Source: Flavobacterium zepuense
Lineage (GTDB): Bacteria > Bacteroidota > Bacteroidia > Flavobacteriales > Flavobacteriaceae
Length of the DNA stretch: 64,000 nucleotides
Assembly (NCBI RefSeq): GCF_007097145.1
Contig: NZ_VJVZ01000012.1
Location: forward strand, 62,001-126,000
Direction: 5' to 3'
Shown: positions 53,005 through 62,243 of the stretch, in pieces
How the letters are laid out: each line of letters starts with the position of its first letter
Position numbering within the stretch: position 1 is the first letter of the stretch
Program-made: the position numbers and the translations under genes
The notes under the pieces: generated by a model
Told to the model about the DNA's origin: nothing
What the model saw: only the letters and a program-made list of their open reading frames with translations
The model's database searches: none

Positions 53005-54087
53005 ATGAAAATTAAACTACAGCATTTTAATGAATTAGATGGTGTAAGGGCTATCGCAGCACTTATGGTAATGTTTTTTCATTTTTTTAAAGAATTTACT
53101 GCTACCGACAAATTGTTAGTTCTAATCCAAAAAGTTGCTATTTTTGGACAAACCGGAGTGTCACTTTTTTTCGTTCTTTCAGGATTTCTAATAACACGAA
53201 TTTTAATAAATACTAAAAGCACTCCTAATTTCTTTTATAATTTTTACCTGAGGAGAACAGTAAGAATATTTCCTTTATATTATTTATTCCTAATCATCTA
53301 CTTTTTTGTTGTTCCTGCTTTAGAGCATACACAAATAGTACCCTTTAATGAGCAAATTTATTTTTGGGTTTATCTCCAAAATATAGGTATGACATTTAAC
53401 TGGAATCTTTCCGGACCTAATCACTACTGGTCATTAGCTGTAGAAGAACATTTCTACATGATTTGGCCTTTATTGGTTTACTATTTAAGTAAAAAGGGTA
53501 TTAAAATTGCCATTTTTGGCATTATTATCATGGCTCTAATTACCCGTATATTACTGATAAACAACGGATATGGCGTGTTTTATTTTACCTTTGCACGTGT
53601 AGATGAATTAGCGTTAGGTGCTCTTTTAGCCATTTGGGAAATAAATGAAAGGTTGAAGTCAGAAAACTCAAAAAAATTTCTTTTATTAGCATTAACAGCA
53701 TTAGTACCAACTATATTACTCTGGACTGTAACGGGCGGTAAAGGCCTTGATATAATTCAGATAACCAAATTTATACTTCTCGCGTTGTGCTATTTAGGCC
53801 TTATTGGGTGGTTAATCACAGTGAACGAAACCAACATAATAAAGAAATCATTAAAACATAAATGGTTATCCTACACAGGAAAAATCAGCTATGGCTTATA
53901 TGTTTACCATCCATTGTGTTTTATGTTAATAAAAAGGCATTTACAGCCTGACAATATTTTACTATATTTTGTTTTATGCTTTGTTAGTGCTTTTATTTTA
54001 GCATCAATGAGTTATTATCTATTTGAATCTAAATTTTTGCATTTTAAAAAGTATTTCGAGTACAACACGTCTAAACAAACTGTTTAG
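53005..54087 (+). CDS. Acyltransferase family 3 membrane protein (OafA/YrhL-like)
   Basis: 360 residues with about ten membrane helices. The family signatures are LDGVRAIAALMVMFFHF with the catalytic-type His, TGVSLFFVLSGFLITRIL and YLRRTVRIFPLYYL. Such enzymes transfer acetyl or other acyl groups to surface glycans. Placed right after the lysis genes, it may be phage cargo that changes the host receptor. Its stop is only 3 bases from the convergent recO stop. GC is lower than in the flanking chromosome. Confidence 0.85.
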   Translation: MKIKLQHFNELDGVRAIAALMVMFFHFFKEFTATDKLLVLIQKVAIFGQTGVSLFFVLSGFLITRILINTKSTPNFFYNFYLRRTVRIFPLYYLFLIIYFFVVPALEHTQIVPFNEQIYFWVYLQNIGMTFNWNLSGPNHYWSLAVEEHFYMIWPLLVYYLSKKGIKIAIFGIIIMALITRILLINNGYGVFYFTFARVDELALGALLAIWEINERLKSENSKKFLLLALTALVPTILLWTVTGGKGLDIIQITKFILLALCYLGLIGWLITVNETNIIKKSLKHKWLSYTGKISYGLYVYHPLCFMLIKRHLQPDNILLYFVLCFVSAFILASMSYYLFESKFLHFKKYFEYNTSKQTV

Positions 54088-54090
54088 CCA

Positions 54091-54804
54091 TTAACTAAAA
54101 ACCTCCTTAAGTACATCGAGCGATTTTGGTTTTCTAAAACCATCAAGGTGTAAAGTGTAGTAGTTTAAAAGAATCTTTAAAAGAGCCTGCCTTTCAGAGA
54201 TATGAAAAGCTTTGCCGCTATTATCAAGCTTTAAAAGCATAAGCCTGCGAAGCAATTGCGTCTCTTCGGCGGAGAGGCAACTAACCGACTGGTAGGCAAC
54301 AAATGTGCCTCCGGTCATTTCGAAAAAAGAATATTCCTGCTCTGAACTATCGGGATAAAACCCTAAAAATTTAGAAATTTCTATTAACAGTATAAGATGA
54401 AAATTTGCTGCCTCATCATGGCTATCCAGCCAGAGTAATGCAGTTTCTAAAAAATCGTAAAGCGGCTGATTTTTTTCTTCTTCTTTTATGCAGTGATGCA
54501 ATATTTCTGAAACAAAAAGGGCTATTGTGGTTTTTACAATATCGTTATTAATTGTGTAATAAGGATGCGCCATCCGCACCTCTTTAAAATACTCAAGCGT
54601 GCCTTTATTTTTGTGGATAGCCTCAATTTCAATTATATTAAGCGGCCGGAAATAACTGTTTTTCTGGCTGCTTTTTTTTGTAGAAAAGGCATCGCGTACA
54701 TAATATGATTTTACACCATCGCTCTCGGTATAGCACTTTACTATCAGGCTTTTTTCCTGGTAACGCAGGGCACTTAATACTATGGCTTTTGTTTTTACCT
54801 GCAC
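54091..54804 (-). CDS. recO: DNA repair protein RecO
   Basis: 237 residues. The N-terminal OB fold is VKTKAIVLSALRYQEKSLIVKCYTE, followed by a helical part; FYPDSS and the C-terminal LHLDGFRKPKSLDVLKEVF are typical of Bacteroidota RecO. It helps load RecA onto gapped DNA with RecR. It probably belongs to the same transcript as porZ upstream. It shows no truncation despite the prophage next to it. Confidence 0.88.
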   Translation of the reverse strand: MQVKTKAIVLSALRYQEKSLIVKCYTESDGVKSYYVRDAFSTKKSSQKNSYFRPLNIIEIEAIHKNKGTLEYFKEVRMAHPYYTINNDIVKTTIALFVSEILHHCIKEEEKNQPLYDFLETALLWLDSHDEAANFHLILLIEISKFLGFYPDSSEQEYSFFEMTGGTFVAYQSVSCLSAEETQLLRRLMLLKLDNSGKAFHISERQALLKILLNYYTLHLDGFRKPKSLDVLKEVFS

Positions 54805-54866
54805 CTTTTTTTAATTATGAATAAAAATTACGAATTGATTAAACGTAATTTAGATGTTTATTAAAG

Positions 54867-54908
54867 GTAATTCGTAATTCGTAATTCGTAATTCGTAATT
54901 CGTAATTC
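54867..54908. repeat. Tandem 7-base repeat, six copies, between porZ and recO
   Basis: GTAATTC is repeated six times without error, just after the porZ stop at 54912. A partial inverted copy (ATTACGAATT) is seen near 54830-54840, so the region may fold. A length-variable spacer is possible. Confidence 0.85.
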
Positions 54909-54911
54909 TAG

Positions 54912-57206
54912 TTAATTCCCCCTTATTATCATCACTTTTTTTACCTTAGTTTCTACCGCATCTTCAGCTGCAATAAAAATCATGTATACGCCAGATGCCA
55001 CCTTGTATTTACCAAAAGCACGGGTATCCCATAAAACAGTTCCACCTTCAGATGTTGTCTCGTAAACCAGGTTACCCTCAATATCCGTAATTTTTATATT
55101 GGCATTGTCAACCAGGCCGCTAATCTTTACGTCACCATCAAACCCGGGGCGCACAGGGTTAGGGTAAACATATACTTTGCTAAGATCATCTGCCGCAGCT
55201 GTAGATGTACCTTTGTAAGACACCATACCCCTATCGGTTGCAAAAAACACCTCTCCTGTAGCAGGATCAATCTCCATATCATTAATAGTATTGCTTGGCA
55301 ACGGCGAATTTTCTTTTGTAAAATGAAAAAGCGTTTTTTGTCCATCTGGCGATACTAAAAAAGCTCCGGCACCCGTGGCAAACCATTTATTATTAGCTCC
55401 GTCAACCTCTATATCAAGTATCGTTTGCTCATACATAAGTTCGCTTGCATTTCCCTCTTCATCCACAAAAATTACAGGTGCAGGAGTAAGATCTTCATCA
55501 GACACAAACCTCTCAATGCTGGATATAACGCTAAGGCCACGTGCTGTACCTATCCACAGCCTGTTATTATTATCTATAGCAATACTCTTTACATAGTTAG
55601 ATGCTAATCCAGCTTCTTCTCCAACCACTACGCGCTTATCAAGTTTTTCATTATAGGCTATCAATCCTATCTGGTAACCAGTTATCCATTTAGTGTCATT
55701 TTTATCTATAACTAACTGTCCATAGTTTTCCCGAATCAGCTTTGCAGTAGGTATAAAGTCTTCAAAGCTATACGATGTCCAACTTGTGCCGTTTGTTGAT
55801 AATTTTTTTAAGGGTTTTTTAGTCATAGAGTTCATTACCCATAAATTGCCTTCACTATCATAAGCGGTACCATCTACACGTACACTTGTGGTATTATCAA
55901 CTTGCTCATGCTCAAACGGGCTGTTACCTTCCCTGTATAAAATTTCGGGTACATCATCTACAACTTTAAGAAGTCCCGAACCATGAGAACTAAAATACGC
56001 CTGTTTTTCGTTGGTAGGGTTTACAATAACATCGGTAATAGCAAGCACATCAGCTCCTACCGCTGTTGTAATTTCAGGATAAGAAATAGACTCCCACCCT
56101 TCTGCTGTATATTTACTAATTCCGTGCTTTGAGAGATATTCGGGTGTATAATAATAATTATAATATCCAAATACGGCCCATAGGTTATTAGCCGATTTCG
56201 CTAACGAAAAAATAGCATTGCGCAATGGCCCGTTTGGTGTAATATTATTAGCGGTAAGTATAGACATATCCATTGCAAATACCCCTTTAGTAGTGGTACC
56301 AATATATAAAATACCCCCCACAATACTGGCGCAGGTAAAAGTTTCGGGGGTGTTTTCGGCATCCAGTATATCAGTAATTTGTAACACTTGGTTCAGTTCG
56401 CTATACACCACCACTTTTGTAGGGCATGTGGCAACCATATATCCGTTAGAAATTTTAAGGTCGGTAGCGCCCGACGGTAAAAAAGTGAACGGAAAAGGGC
56501 TGGTGTTAATCAGCCTAAAAAACCCTCCCTGCGCATCTATTCCAAAAAGATGATCTGCATAGGCTAATATCCCGGTCCAGGAACCGCCAAATTCTTGTGT
56601 CCATTGATTGTAGTCGTTAAGGTTTGGGTTGCCAAAGGCTGCTTTCCTTATCCCGAAACCGTCGGTACAGGCATAAATAAAGCCATTATAAACAGCCGTT
56701 TGTATAACCGGTATCTCGGCACCGTTAGGCCCTAAATAATAAGTATCTCCAAATTCAAGCGTTGCAAGGTTAAGTAGTGCTACACCAAAATCGCAGGATA
56801 TATAAGCTATGCCATTATACTCATCAATATGGTTTATCTTCTTTTTGTTAGATGCCACAGTAGCTTCCTGAACGATATCTATCTTAGACACTATTTTGTT
56901 ATCAGGGTTAATAACCAGTAATAATCCGTTACTGTTTCCTATAAGTGTACGGTTAAAATCTGTACTATGGTATATCGTAGTAATATTTTCAGCCTTAAGC
57001 CCATCTACAGATGTTATAGTTTTAAGCTCGCCGTTAATGGTATTTTGCGAAAAAATAGCATTCTCTGATGCGGCAAAAACCTTACTGCTGCTCTGCGCAA
57101 TATCAACCGTATTATAATAGGAAAAATAACTCCCCCAGGTTTGATCTCCCTGGGCAAAGCATGTAATAGAAAGTAATAAAAAATATAAGGGAAGAAATTG
57201 TTTCAT
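54912..57206 (-). CDS. porZ: PorZ-like T9SS surface protein with beta-propellers
   Basis: 764 residues. Signal peptide MKQFLPLYFLLLSITCFAQ. Two-component-regulator-type propeller repeats run along the chain (SVDGLKAENITTIYHS, NRTLIGNSNGLLLV, EAGLASNYVKSIAIDNNNRLWIGTARGLSVI). The C-terminus (VYVYPNPVRPGFDG, ITDIEGNLVYE, SGVYMIFI) is a type A sorting domain. This layout and the position next to recO match PorZ, which presents A-LPS to the T9SS sortase. ATG at 57206 preferred because it opens the signal peptide. Confidence 0.85.
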   Translation of the reverse strand: MKQFLPLYFLLLSITCFAQGDQTWGSYFSYYNTVDIAQSSSKVFAASENAIFSQNTINGELKTITSVDGLKAENITTIYHSTDFNRTLIGNSNGLLLVINPDNKIVSKIDIVQEATVASNKKKINHIDEYNGIAYISCDFGVALLNLATLEFGDTYYLGPNGAEIPVIQTAVYNGFIYACTDGFGIRKAAFGNPNLNDYNQWTQEFGGSWTGILAYADHLFGIDAQGGFFRLINTSPFPFTFLPSGATDLKISNGYMVATCPTKVVVYSELNQVLQITDILDAENTPETFTCASIVGGILYIGTTTKGVFAMDMSILTANNITPNGPLRNAIFSLAKSANNLWAVFGYYNYYYTPEYLSKHGISKYTAEGWESISYPEITTAVGADVLAITDVIVNPTNEKQAYFSSHGSGLLKVVDDVPEILYREGNSPFEHEQVDNTTSVRVDGTAYDSEGNLWVMNSMTKKPLKKLSTNGTSWTSYSFEDFIPTAKLIRENYGQLVIDKNDTKWITGYQIGLIAYNEKLDKRVVVGEEAGLASNYVKSIAIDNNNRLWIGTARGLSVISSIERFVSDEDLTPAPVIFVDEEGNASELMYEQTILDIEVDGANNKWFATGAGAFLVSPDGQKTLFHFTKENSPLPSNTINDMEIDPATGEVFFATDRGMVSYKGTSTAAADDLSKVYVYPNPVRPGFDGDVKISGLVDNANIKITDIEGNLVYETTSEGGTVLWDTRAFGKYKVASGVYMIFIAAEDAVETKVKKVMIIRGN

Positions 57207-57558
57207 TAAGCCAGCTTGTTTGCGCAAATATAGCTAAAACGCAATTATTACTGTTTTTGTATAAAGCACACAAAAATAACTAAATCAGGGATGCAGTTAC
57301 AATAATTTAGGGATGCAAAATCAAAAAATACGGTTACGATATCATAGAGCCATTTTCAGGAAAACTCTTTAATTTTTTATTCTGTAAGATTATTGTTATT
57401 TAGCCTCCCTAACTTAACATAGTTAACAACATTACAATTAAAAATTCATGTAACAAAAACAAAGCCTGACATTTATGCAATTTTAGCCCTCATATCCATA
57501 CATATAAAAAAAAGCTATATTTGTAAAATATAACAACAAACTACGAAAAAGTTACAAA
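57207..57558. other. Divergent promoter region between porZ and the ALDH gene
   Basis: 352 AT-rich bases. TATATTTG boxes occur on the reverse strand at 57225-57232 (porZ) and on the forward strand at 57516-57523 (ALDH). Neither has a TTTG at 19 bases. No hairpin or repeat was seen. Confidence 0.5.
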
Positions 57559-59106
57559 ATGGCAACATTAACCGATACCTTCGGCATACAGGAGGCCCTT
57601 ACTAAACTGGGCATACAAGATATAAACAACGGCACATCTACCGGTACAGTAAGCTTTGCAAATGGAGAACTTATCGAATCGTACTCTCCAGTAGACGGAA
57701 CCCTTATAGGCAAAGTAAAAACATCTACCCCAGATGATTACCAGGCCGTAATGGCTAAAGCCGAAGAGGCTTTTAAAACATGGAGGCTGGTACCGGCGCC
57801 TAAACGTGGCGAAATCGTTCGCCAAATGGGTAACGAACTTAGAAAGTTTAAAGAGCCGCTTGGTCAGCTTGTATCTTACGAAATGGGCAAAAGCCTACAG
57901 GAAGGCCTTGGCGAGGTTCAGGAAATGATAGATATTTGCGACTTTGCCGTGGGTTTATCGCGCCAGCTGTATGGCCTTACCATGCACAGCGAGCGCCCGT
58001 TGCACCGCATGTACGAGCAATGGCATCCAATGGGTATTGTCGGCATCATATCGGCGTTTAACTTTCCGGTAGCCGTATGGAGCTGGAATGCTATGCTTGC
58101 CTTGGTTTGCGGCGATGTTTTTGTTTGGAAACCAAGCTCTAAAACACCGCTTTGCGCTGTGGCCTGCCAAAATATAATTAAAGACGTGTTAGAGCGCAAC
58201 AAAATACCCGAGGGTGTTTGCACCCTTGTTACCGGCGAAGCCTGTAACGAACTTATTAATAACGACAAACGCATTCCGCTAATATCATTTACAGGTTCTA
58301 CCCGCGTAGGCCGCCATGTATCTAAAACTGTGGCAGAGCGTTTTGGTAAAACCATATTAGAACTGGGTGGCAATAATGCCATTATAGTATCTGAGCATGC
58401 CGATTTAAGCATGGTGCTTGTAGGTGCCGTTTTTGGTGCCGTAGGTACTGCCGGACAGCGTTGTACAACAACACGCCGACTTATTATTCATGAAAGTATG
58501 TACGATAAAACGGTTGCCGTACTTAAAAGCGCTTATGCGCAGCTAAAAATCGGTAACCCGTTAGATAGTAATAACCACGTGGGCCCGCTTATAGATAAAA
58601 CAGCCGTACAAAGCTTTTTAAACGCCATAGAGAAGGCTAAAGCCGAAGGCGGTACCGTTATTTATGGCGGTGGCGTTACAGAGGGCGAAGGCTACGAAAG
58701 TGGCTGCTATGTTAACCCTTGCATTATTGAGGCCAAAAATGATTTTGCAGTGGTGCAGGAAGAAACGTTTGCCCCTATACTTTACCTTATAAAATACAGC
58801 ACCATAGAAGAGGCTATAGAATTGCAGAATAGTGTGCCGCAAGGCTTATCGTCTTCAATTTTTACAAACAGCATGAGGGAGATGGAACTGTTTTTATCGC
58901 AACAGGGATCAGACTGTGGTATTGCCAATGTTAACATTGGTACATCGGGTGCAGAGATTGGTGGGGCTTTTGGTGGCGAAAAAGAAACCGGCGGTGGCCG
59001 CGAAAGCGGATCGGATGCATGGAGGGCTTATATGCGCAGGCAAACCAACACTATTAACTACGGCAGCCAGTTACCTTTAGCACAGGGCATCCGTTTCGAT
59101 TTGTAA
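57559..59106 (+). CDS. ALDH7-type aldehyde dehydrogenase (probable alpha-aminoadipic semialdehyde / piperideine-6-carboxylate DH)
   Basis: 515 residues. NAD-dependent: Asn168 in ISAFNFP, Glu268 in LELGGNN and Cys302 in GTAGQRCTTTRR are the catalytic residues. The C-terminal GGGRESGSDAWRAYMRRQTNTINYG is typical of the ALDH7/antiquitin branch, which oxidises aminoadipic semialdehyde in lysine degradation. Length fits. It is monocistronic with a strong terminator. The exact substrate remains inferred. Confidence 0.88.
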   Translation: MATLTDTFGIQEALTKLGIQDINNGTSTGTVSFANGELIESYSPVDGTLIGKVKTSTPDDYQAVMAKAEEAFKTWRLVPAPKRGEIVRQMGNELRKFKEPLGQLVSYEMGKSLQEGLGEVQEMIDICDFAVGLSRQLYGLTMHSERPLHRMYEQWHPMGIVGIISAFNFPVAVWSWNAMLALVCGDVFVWKPSSKTPLCAVACQNIIKDVLERNKIPEGVCTLVTGEACNELINNDKRIPLISFTGSTRVGRHVSKTVAERFGKTILELGGNNAIIVSEHADLSMVLVGAVFGAVGTAGQRCTTTRRLIIHESMYDKTVAVLKSAYAQLKIGNPLDSNNHVGPLIDKTAVQSFLNAIEKAKAEGGTVIYGGGVTEGEGYESGCYVNPCIIEAKNDFAVVQEETFAPILYLIKYSTIEEAIELQNSVPQGLSSSIFTNSMREMELFLSQQGSDCGIANVNIGTSGAEIGGAFGGEKETGGGRESGSDAWRAYMRRQTNTINYGSQLPLAQGIRFDL

Positions 59107-59138
59107 TTATATCTTACTTGTAAAGTGTTTTTATATAG

Positions 59139-59169
59139 AGCGGCTTCCAATTGGAAGCCGCTTTTTTTT
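59139..59169 (+). terminator. Terminator of the ALDH gene
   Basis: AGCGGCTTCCAA pairs perfectly with TTGGAAGCCGCT, followed by a run of seven T. Confidence 0.9.
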
Positions 59170-59267
59170 GTCTTCGCATCAACAAAAAACCGCCAATGTT
59201 GCACTGATATACCCATTTTGCCATCTGACAAAAAATCTGCACCTTTATCAAAAATTTCATCTTAAAA

Positions 59268-62081
59268 ATGAAAAAATCATTGCTAATAGCGTTTTCGCTG
59301 CTTTCTGCCTGTGCATTTTCGCAAAAGGCAAATCGTGCACAACAGGTAAACCCATTTATTGGTACCGGTGGGCACGGACACACATTTCCGGGCGCTACAG
59401 TACCCTTTGGCATGGTTCAGCTAAGCCCAGATACCCGTATAGACGGCAGTTGGGACGGGTGCAGTGGCTACCATTACAGCGACAGCGTTATTTATGGCTT
59501 TTCGCACACGCACCTTAACGGTACAGGCGTATCAGATTATGGCGATATTATGCTGATGCCTACAATGGGTGAGCCAAGTCTTAATAATCAGGAGTATTCA
59601 TCGCCCTTTAAGCACAGTAACGAAAAAGCGTCGGCAGGGTATTACTCGGTACTGTTAGATGATGATGCCATTGCTGTAGATCTTACCGCATCGCCACGCG
59701 TGGGGCTGCATCAATACACTTTCTCTAAAAAAGGACAGGCCAATATAATACTCGACCTTAACCACCGCGACCAGCTTATAATGGGCGAGGTTAGAATTAT
59801 TAATGACAAGGTTGTTGAGGTTATGAGGCGGTCATCTGCCTGGGCAACCGACCAATATGTGTATGCGCGTATTGAGTTTAGTGCCCCAATGAAGATCACT
59901 AAAATAAATAATAATGCCTTTGCTCCTGCTAAAGTTACCGATACCTTTTTTGCGGGCTCTATACTGGCACTAAGTTTTAGTAAAGACGTTGAAAAGGGAG
60001 AAAAGCTGTTGGTTAAGGTAGCCCTTAGCCCTACGGGAACTGCGGGCGCTGCTAAAAACATGGCCTCCGAAATGCCCAAGTGGAATTTTAAAAAGGCAGT
60101 AGCTTCTGCGGAAGCGCTATGGAATAAAGAACTTAGGAAAATAGAAATTACTGAAGCCGACCCAAACAAGAATACCATTTTTTACACCGCTCTGTACCAC
60201 ACCATGATGCAGCCCAACATTGCTATGGATGTAGATGGGCAATACCGCGGTAGGGATAACCAAATCCATAATGCAGAGGGTTTTGATTACTATTCGGTTT
60301 TCTCACTTTGGGATACTTTTAGGGCCGCGAACCCGCTTTACACGTTGATCGAAAAAAAGCGCACGGCCGACTTTATAAACACTTTTATTACTCAGTACGA
60401 ACAGGGAGGCCGCCTGCCCGTGTGGGAACTGGCCAGCAACGAGACCGATTGTATGATTGGGTATCATTCGGTAAGTGTTATGGCCGATGCCATGGCTAAG
60501 GGCATTAAAGGCTTTGATTATAATAAGGCTTTTGAAGCCGCAAAGCACAGCGCCATGTTAGACCATTTAGGGTTGGATGCCTACAAACGCAATGGCTTTA
60601 TAAGTATTGATGACGAACACGAAAGCGTGTCTAAAACCCTTGAATATGCTTATGACGACTGGTGCATTGCCCAAATGGCGAACATTTTACATAAGGATGC
60701 CGACTACCAGTATTTTATGAAGCGCAGCCAAAACTGGAAGAACCTGTTTGACCCGCAAACCAAACACATGCGCCCTAAAAAGAATGGCGGTTGGGATACC
60801 CCTTTTGATGCCCGCGAAGTTAATAACAATTATACCGAGGGCAACAGCTGGCAGTACAGCTTTTTTGTACTTCAGGATATACATGGTATGATTGAAGCGT
60901 ATGGTGGCAAGGACAAGTTTGAGGCTAAGCTCGATGAAATGTTCAGCCTGCCAAGCGCCACCACAGGCCGTGAGCAGGCAGATATTACGGGGCTTATAGG
61001 CCAGTACGCACACGGTAACGAGCCAAGCCACCACATGGCTTATCTTTACAACTGGGTAGATAAGCCGGAAAAAGCTAATGAGAAAGTCCACTATATATTA
61101 GATAACTTTTATAAGAACTCGCCTGATGGGCTTATAGGTAATGAAGACTGCGGACAAATGAGCGCATGGTATGTTTTAAGCAGTATGGGTATTTATCAGG
61201 TAACACCCGGCGAAGCAGGATGGGATACCGTAATTCCGCATTTTAATACAATTAAACTTCATTTAGAAAACGGCACAAATCCTGTTATTACACGTAACAC
61301 CCCACAACGCTGGCTGTTAGATGTAACTTCGGAAGAATATGATGAACCTCTTGTAGACGATATAGTGCCGGTACCGGTAATTGAGGCACCTTCACAGTCT
61401 TTTAAAGATTCTTTGCCTATAAGCTTTAAAGGGTTTAGCCCTACCGATAAAGTATACTTTACTATTACACAGGCAAGGAGCTCGCAATGGGACGGGTACA
61501 AGCCTTACAACAATCCGGTGGTTACTACATTAAGTAGACCGGTAGTGTCGTTTTATGCAGAACGTGATGGTGTAGCGAGTGACACCATAACAGCATTTTT
61601 CTACAAAAAGCCTAACAACTACACTATCAGCATCAAATCTAAATACAACCCACAATACCATGCGGGTGGCCCCGATGGTTTGCTGGATGGTATTATGGGT
61701 ACTGAGAATTGGCGTAAAGGCGATTGGCAGGGTTACCAAGGGCAGGATTTTGAAGCGGTTATCGATTTGCAGAAGCAAATGAAGGTTAATAGTATTGCCG
61801 CCAACTTTTTACAGGACAGCCGCGCGTGGATCGTTTTTCCAACAAAAGTTGAATTCTACACCAGTGCAGATAATGTAAATTTTACGCTTGCTAAAACCAT
61901 AAACAATACAGTTGCCGCACAAGATTATAAAGCCCAGGTTCAGAAGTTAAACGCATCTTTGCCGGGAACAACTGCACGTTATATTAAAATAAAGGCTTAT
62001 AATTTTGGTAAACTCCCGGCATGGCATCAGGGTGCCGGTGGCGATGCCTTTATTTTTATTGATGAGGTTGAGGTGAAATAG
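59268..62081 (+). CDS. Secreted GH92 alpha-mannosidase
   Basis: 937 residues. Signal peptide LLIAFSLLSACAFSQ, then VNPFIGTGGHGHTFPGATVPFGMVQLSPD, the GH92 N-terminal signature. The catalytic domain shows GFSHTHLNGTG, SLWDTFRAANPL, QYEQGGRLPVWELASNET and NEDCGQMSAWYVLSSMGIYQVTPG. The last ~150 residues look like a discoidin (F5/8 C) domain (SIAANFLQDSRAWIVFPTKVEFYTSADN). It trims alpha-mannosides from glycans. No T9SS domain is seen; periplasmic or outer-membrane location is inferred. Confidence 0.9.
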   Translation: MKKSLLIAFSLLSACAFSQKANRAQQVNPFIGTGGHGHTFPGATVPFGMVQLSPDTRIDGSWDGCSGYHYSDSVIYGFSHTHLNGTGVSDYGDIMLMPTMGEPSLNNQEYSSPFKHSNEKASAGYYSVLLDDDAIAVDLTASPRVGLHQYTFSKKGQANIILDLNHRDQLIMGEVRIINDKVVEVMRRSSAWATDQYVYARIEFSAPMKITKINNNAFAPAKVTDTFFAGSILALSFSKDVEKGEKLLVKVALSPTGTAGAAKNMASEMPKWNFKKAVASAEALWNKELRKIEITEADPNKNTIFYTALYHTMMQPNIAMDVDGQYRGRDNQIHNAEGFDYYSVFSLWDTFRAANPLYTLIEKKRTADFINTFITQYEQGGRLPVWELASNETDCMIGYHSVSVMADAMAKGIKGFDYNKAFEAAKHSAMLDHLGLDAYKRNGFISIDDEHESVSKTLEYAYDDWCIAQMANILHKDADYQYFMKRSQNWKNLFDPQTKHMRPKKNGGWDTPFDAREVNNNYTEGNSWQYSFFVLQDIHGMIEAYGGKDKFEAKLDEMFSLPSATTGREQADITGLIGQYAHGNEPSHHMAYLYNWVDKPEKANEKVHYILDNFYKNSPDGLIGNEDCGQMSAWYVLSSMGIYQVTPGEAGWDTVIPHFNTIKLHLENGTNPVITRNTPQRWLLDVTSEEYDEPLVDDIVPVPVIEAPSQSFKDSLPISFKGFSPTDKVYFTITQARSSQWDGYKPYNNPVVTTLSRPVVSFYAERDGVASDTITAFFYKKPNNYTISIKSKYNPQYHAGGPDGLLDGIMGTENWRKGDWQGYQGQDFEAVIDLQKQMKVNSIAANFLQDSRAWIVFPTKVEFYTSADNVNFTLAKTINNTVAAQDYKAQVQKLNASLPGTTARYIKIKAYNFGKLPAWHQGAGGDAFIFIDEVEVK

Positions 62082-62099
62082 TCTGGATATACAATACTA

Positions 62100-62243
62100 G
62101 TGACGCAAAGCATTGCGTCTCTACGTTAAACGAAAACCCCAAAACACAATGTATTTTGGGGTTTTGTAAAATCTGTGAAAATCCCCGCCTGTACCATTCG
62201 GGCAGGCGCGATTGCGCAGCATCCGCGTCATCCGCGTTCCATC
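62100..62243. repeat. Intergenic repeat fragment and bidirectional terminator
   Basis: GACGCAAAGCATTGCGTCTC (62102-62121) is the same unit as in the prophage at 45.1 kb. AAAACCCCAAAA and TTTTGGGGTTTT (62133-62165) form a terminator serving both converging genes. GCGCAGCATCCGCGTCATC (about 62215-62233) resembles the repeat tail near 32.6 kb. Confidence 0.75.

Larger units (their letters stand above)
26897..54087. mobile_element. Prophage, siphovirus-like, lacking integrase and replication genes
   Basis: A block of phage genes: repressor, terminase pair, tail and tape measure, head protease, capsid, portal, connector, tail fibre and lysis cassette, with reverse-strand cargo. All gene space is accounted for, and no integrase, transposase, excisionase, primase or helicase is present. 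Edges are set by gene content; no flanking direct repeat was visible by eye. The left edge lies between 26776 and 26896. The right edge is either before the acyltransferase (about 52.95 kb) or at the recO 3-prime end. Confidence 0.85.
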
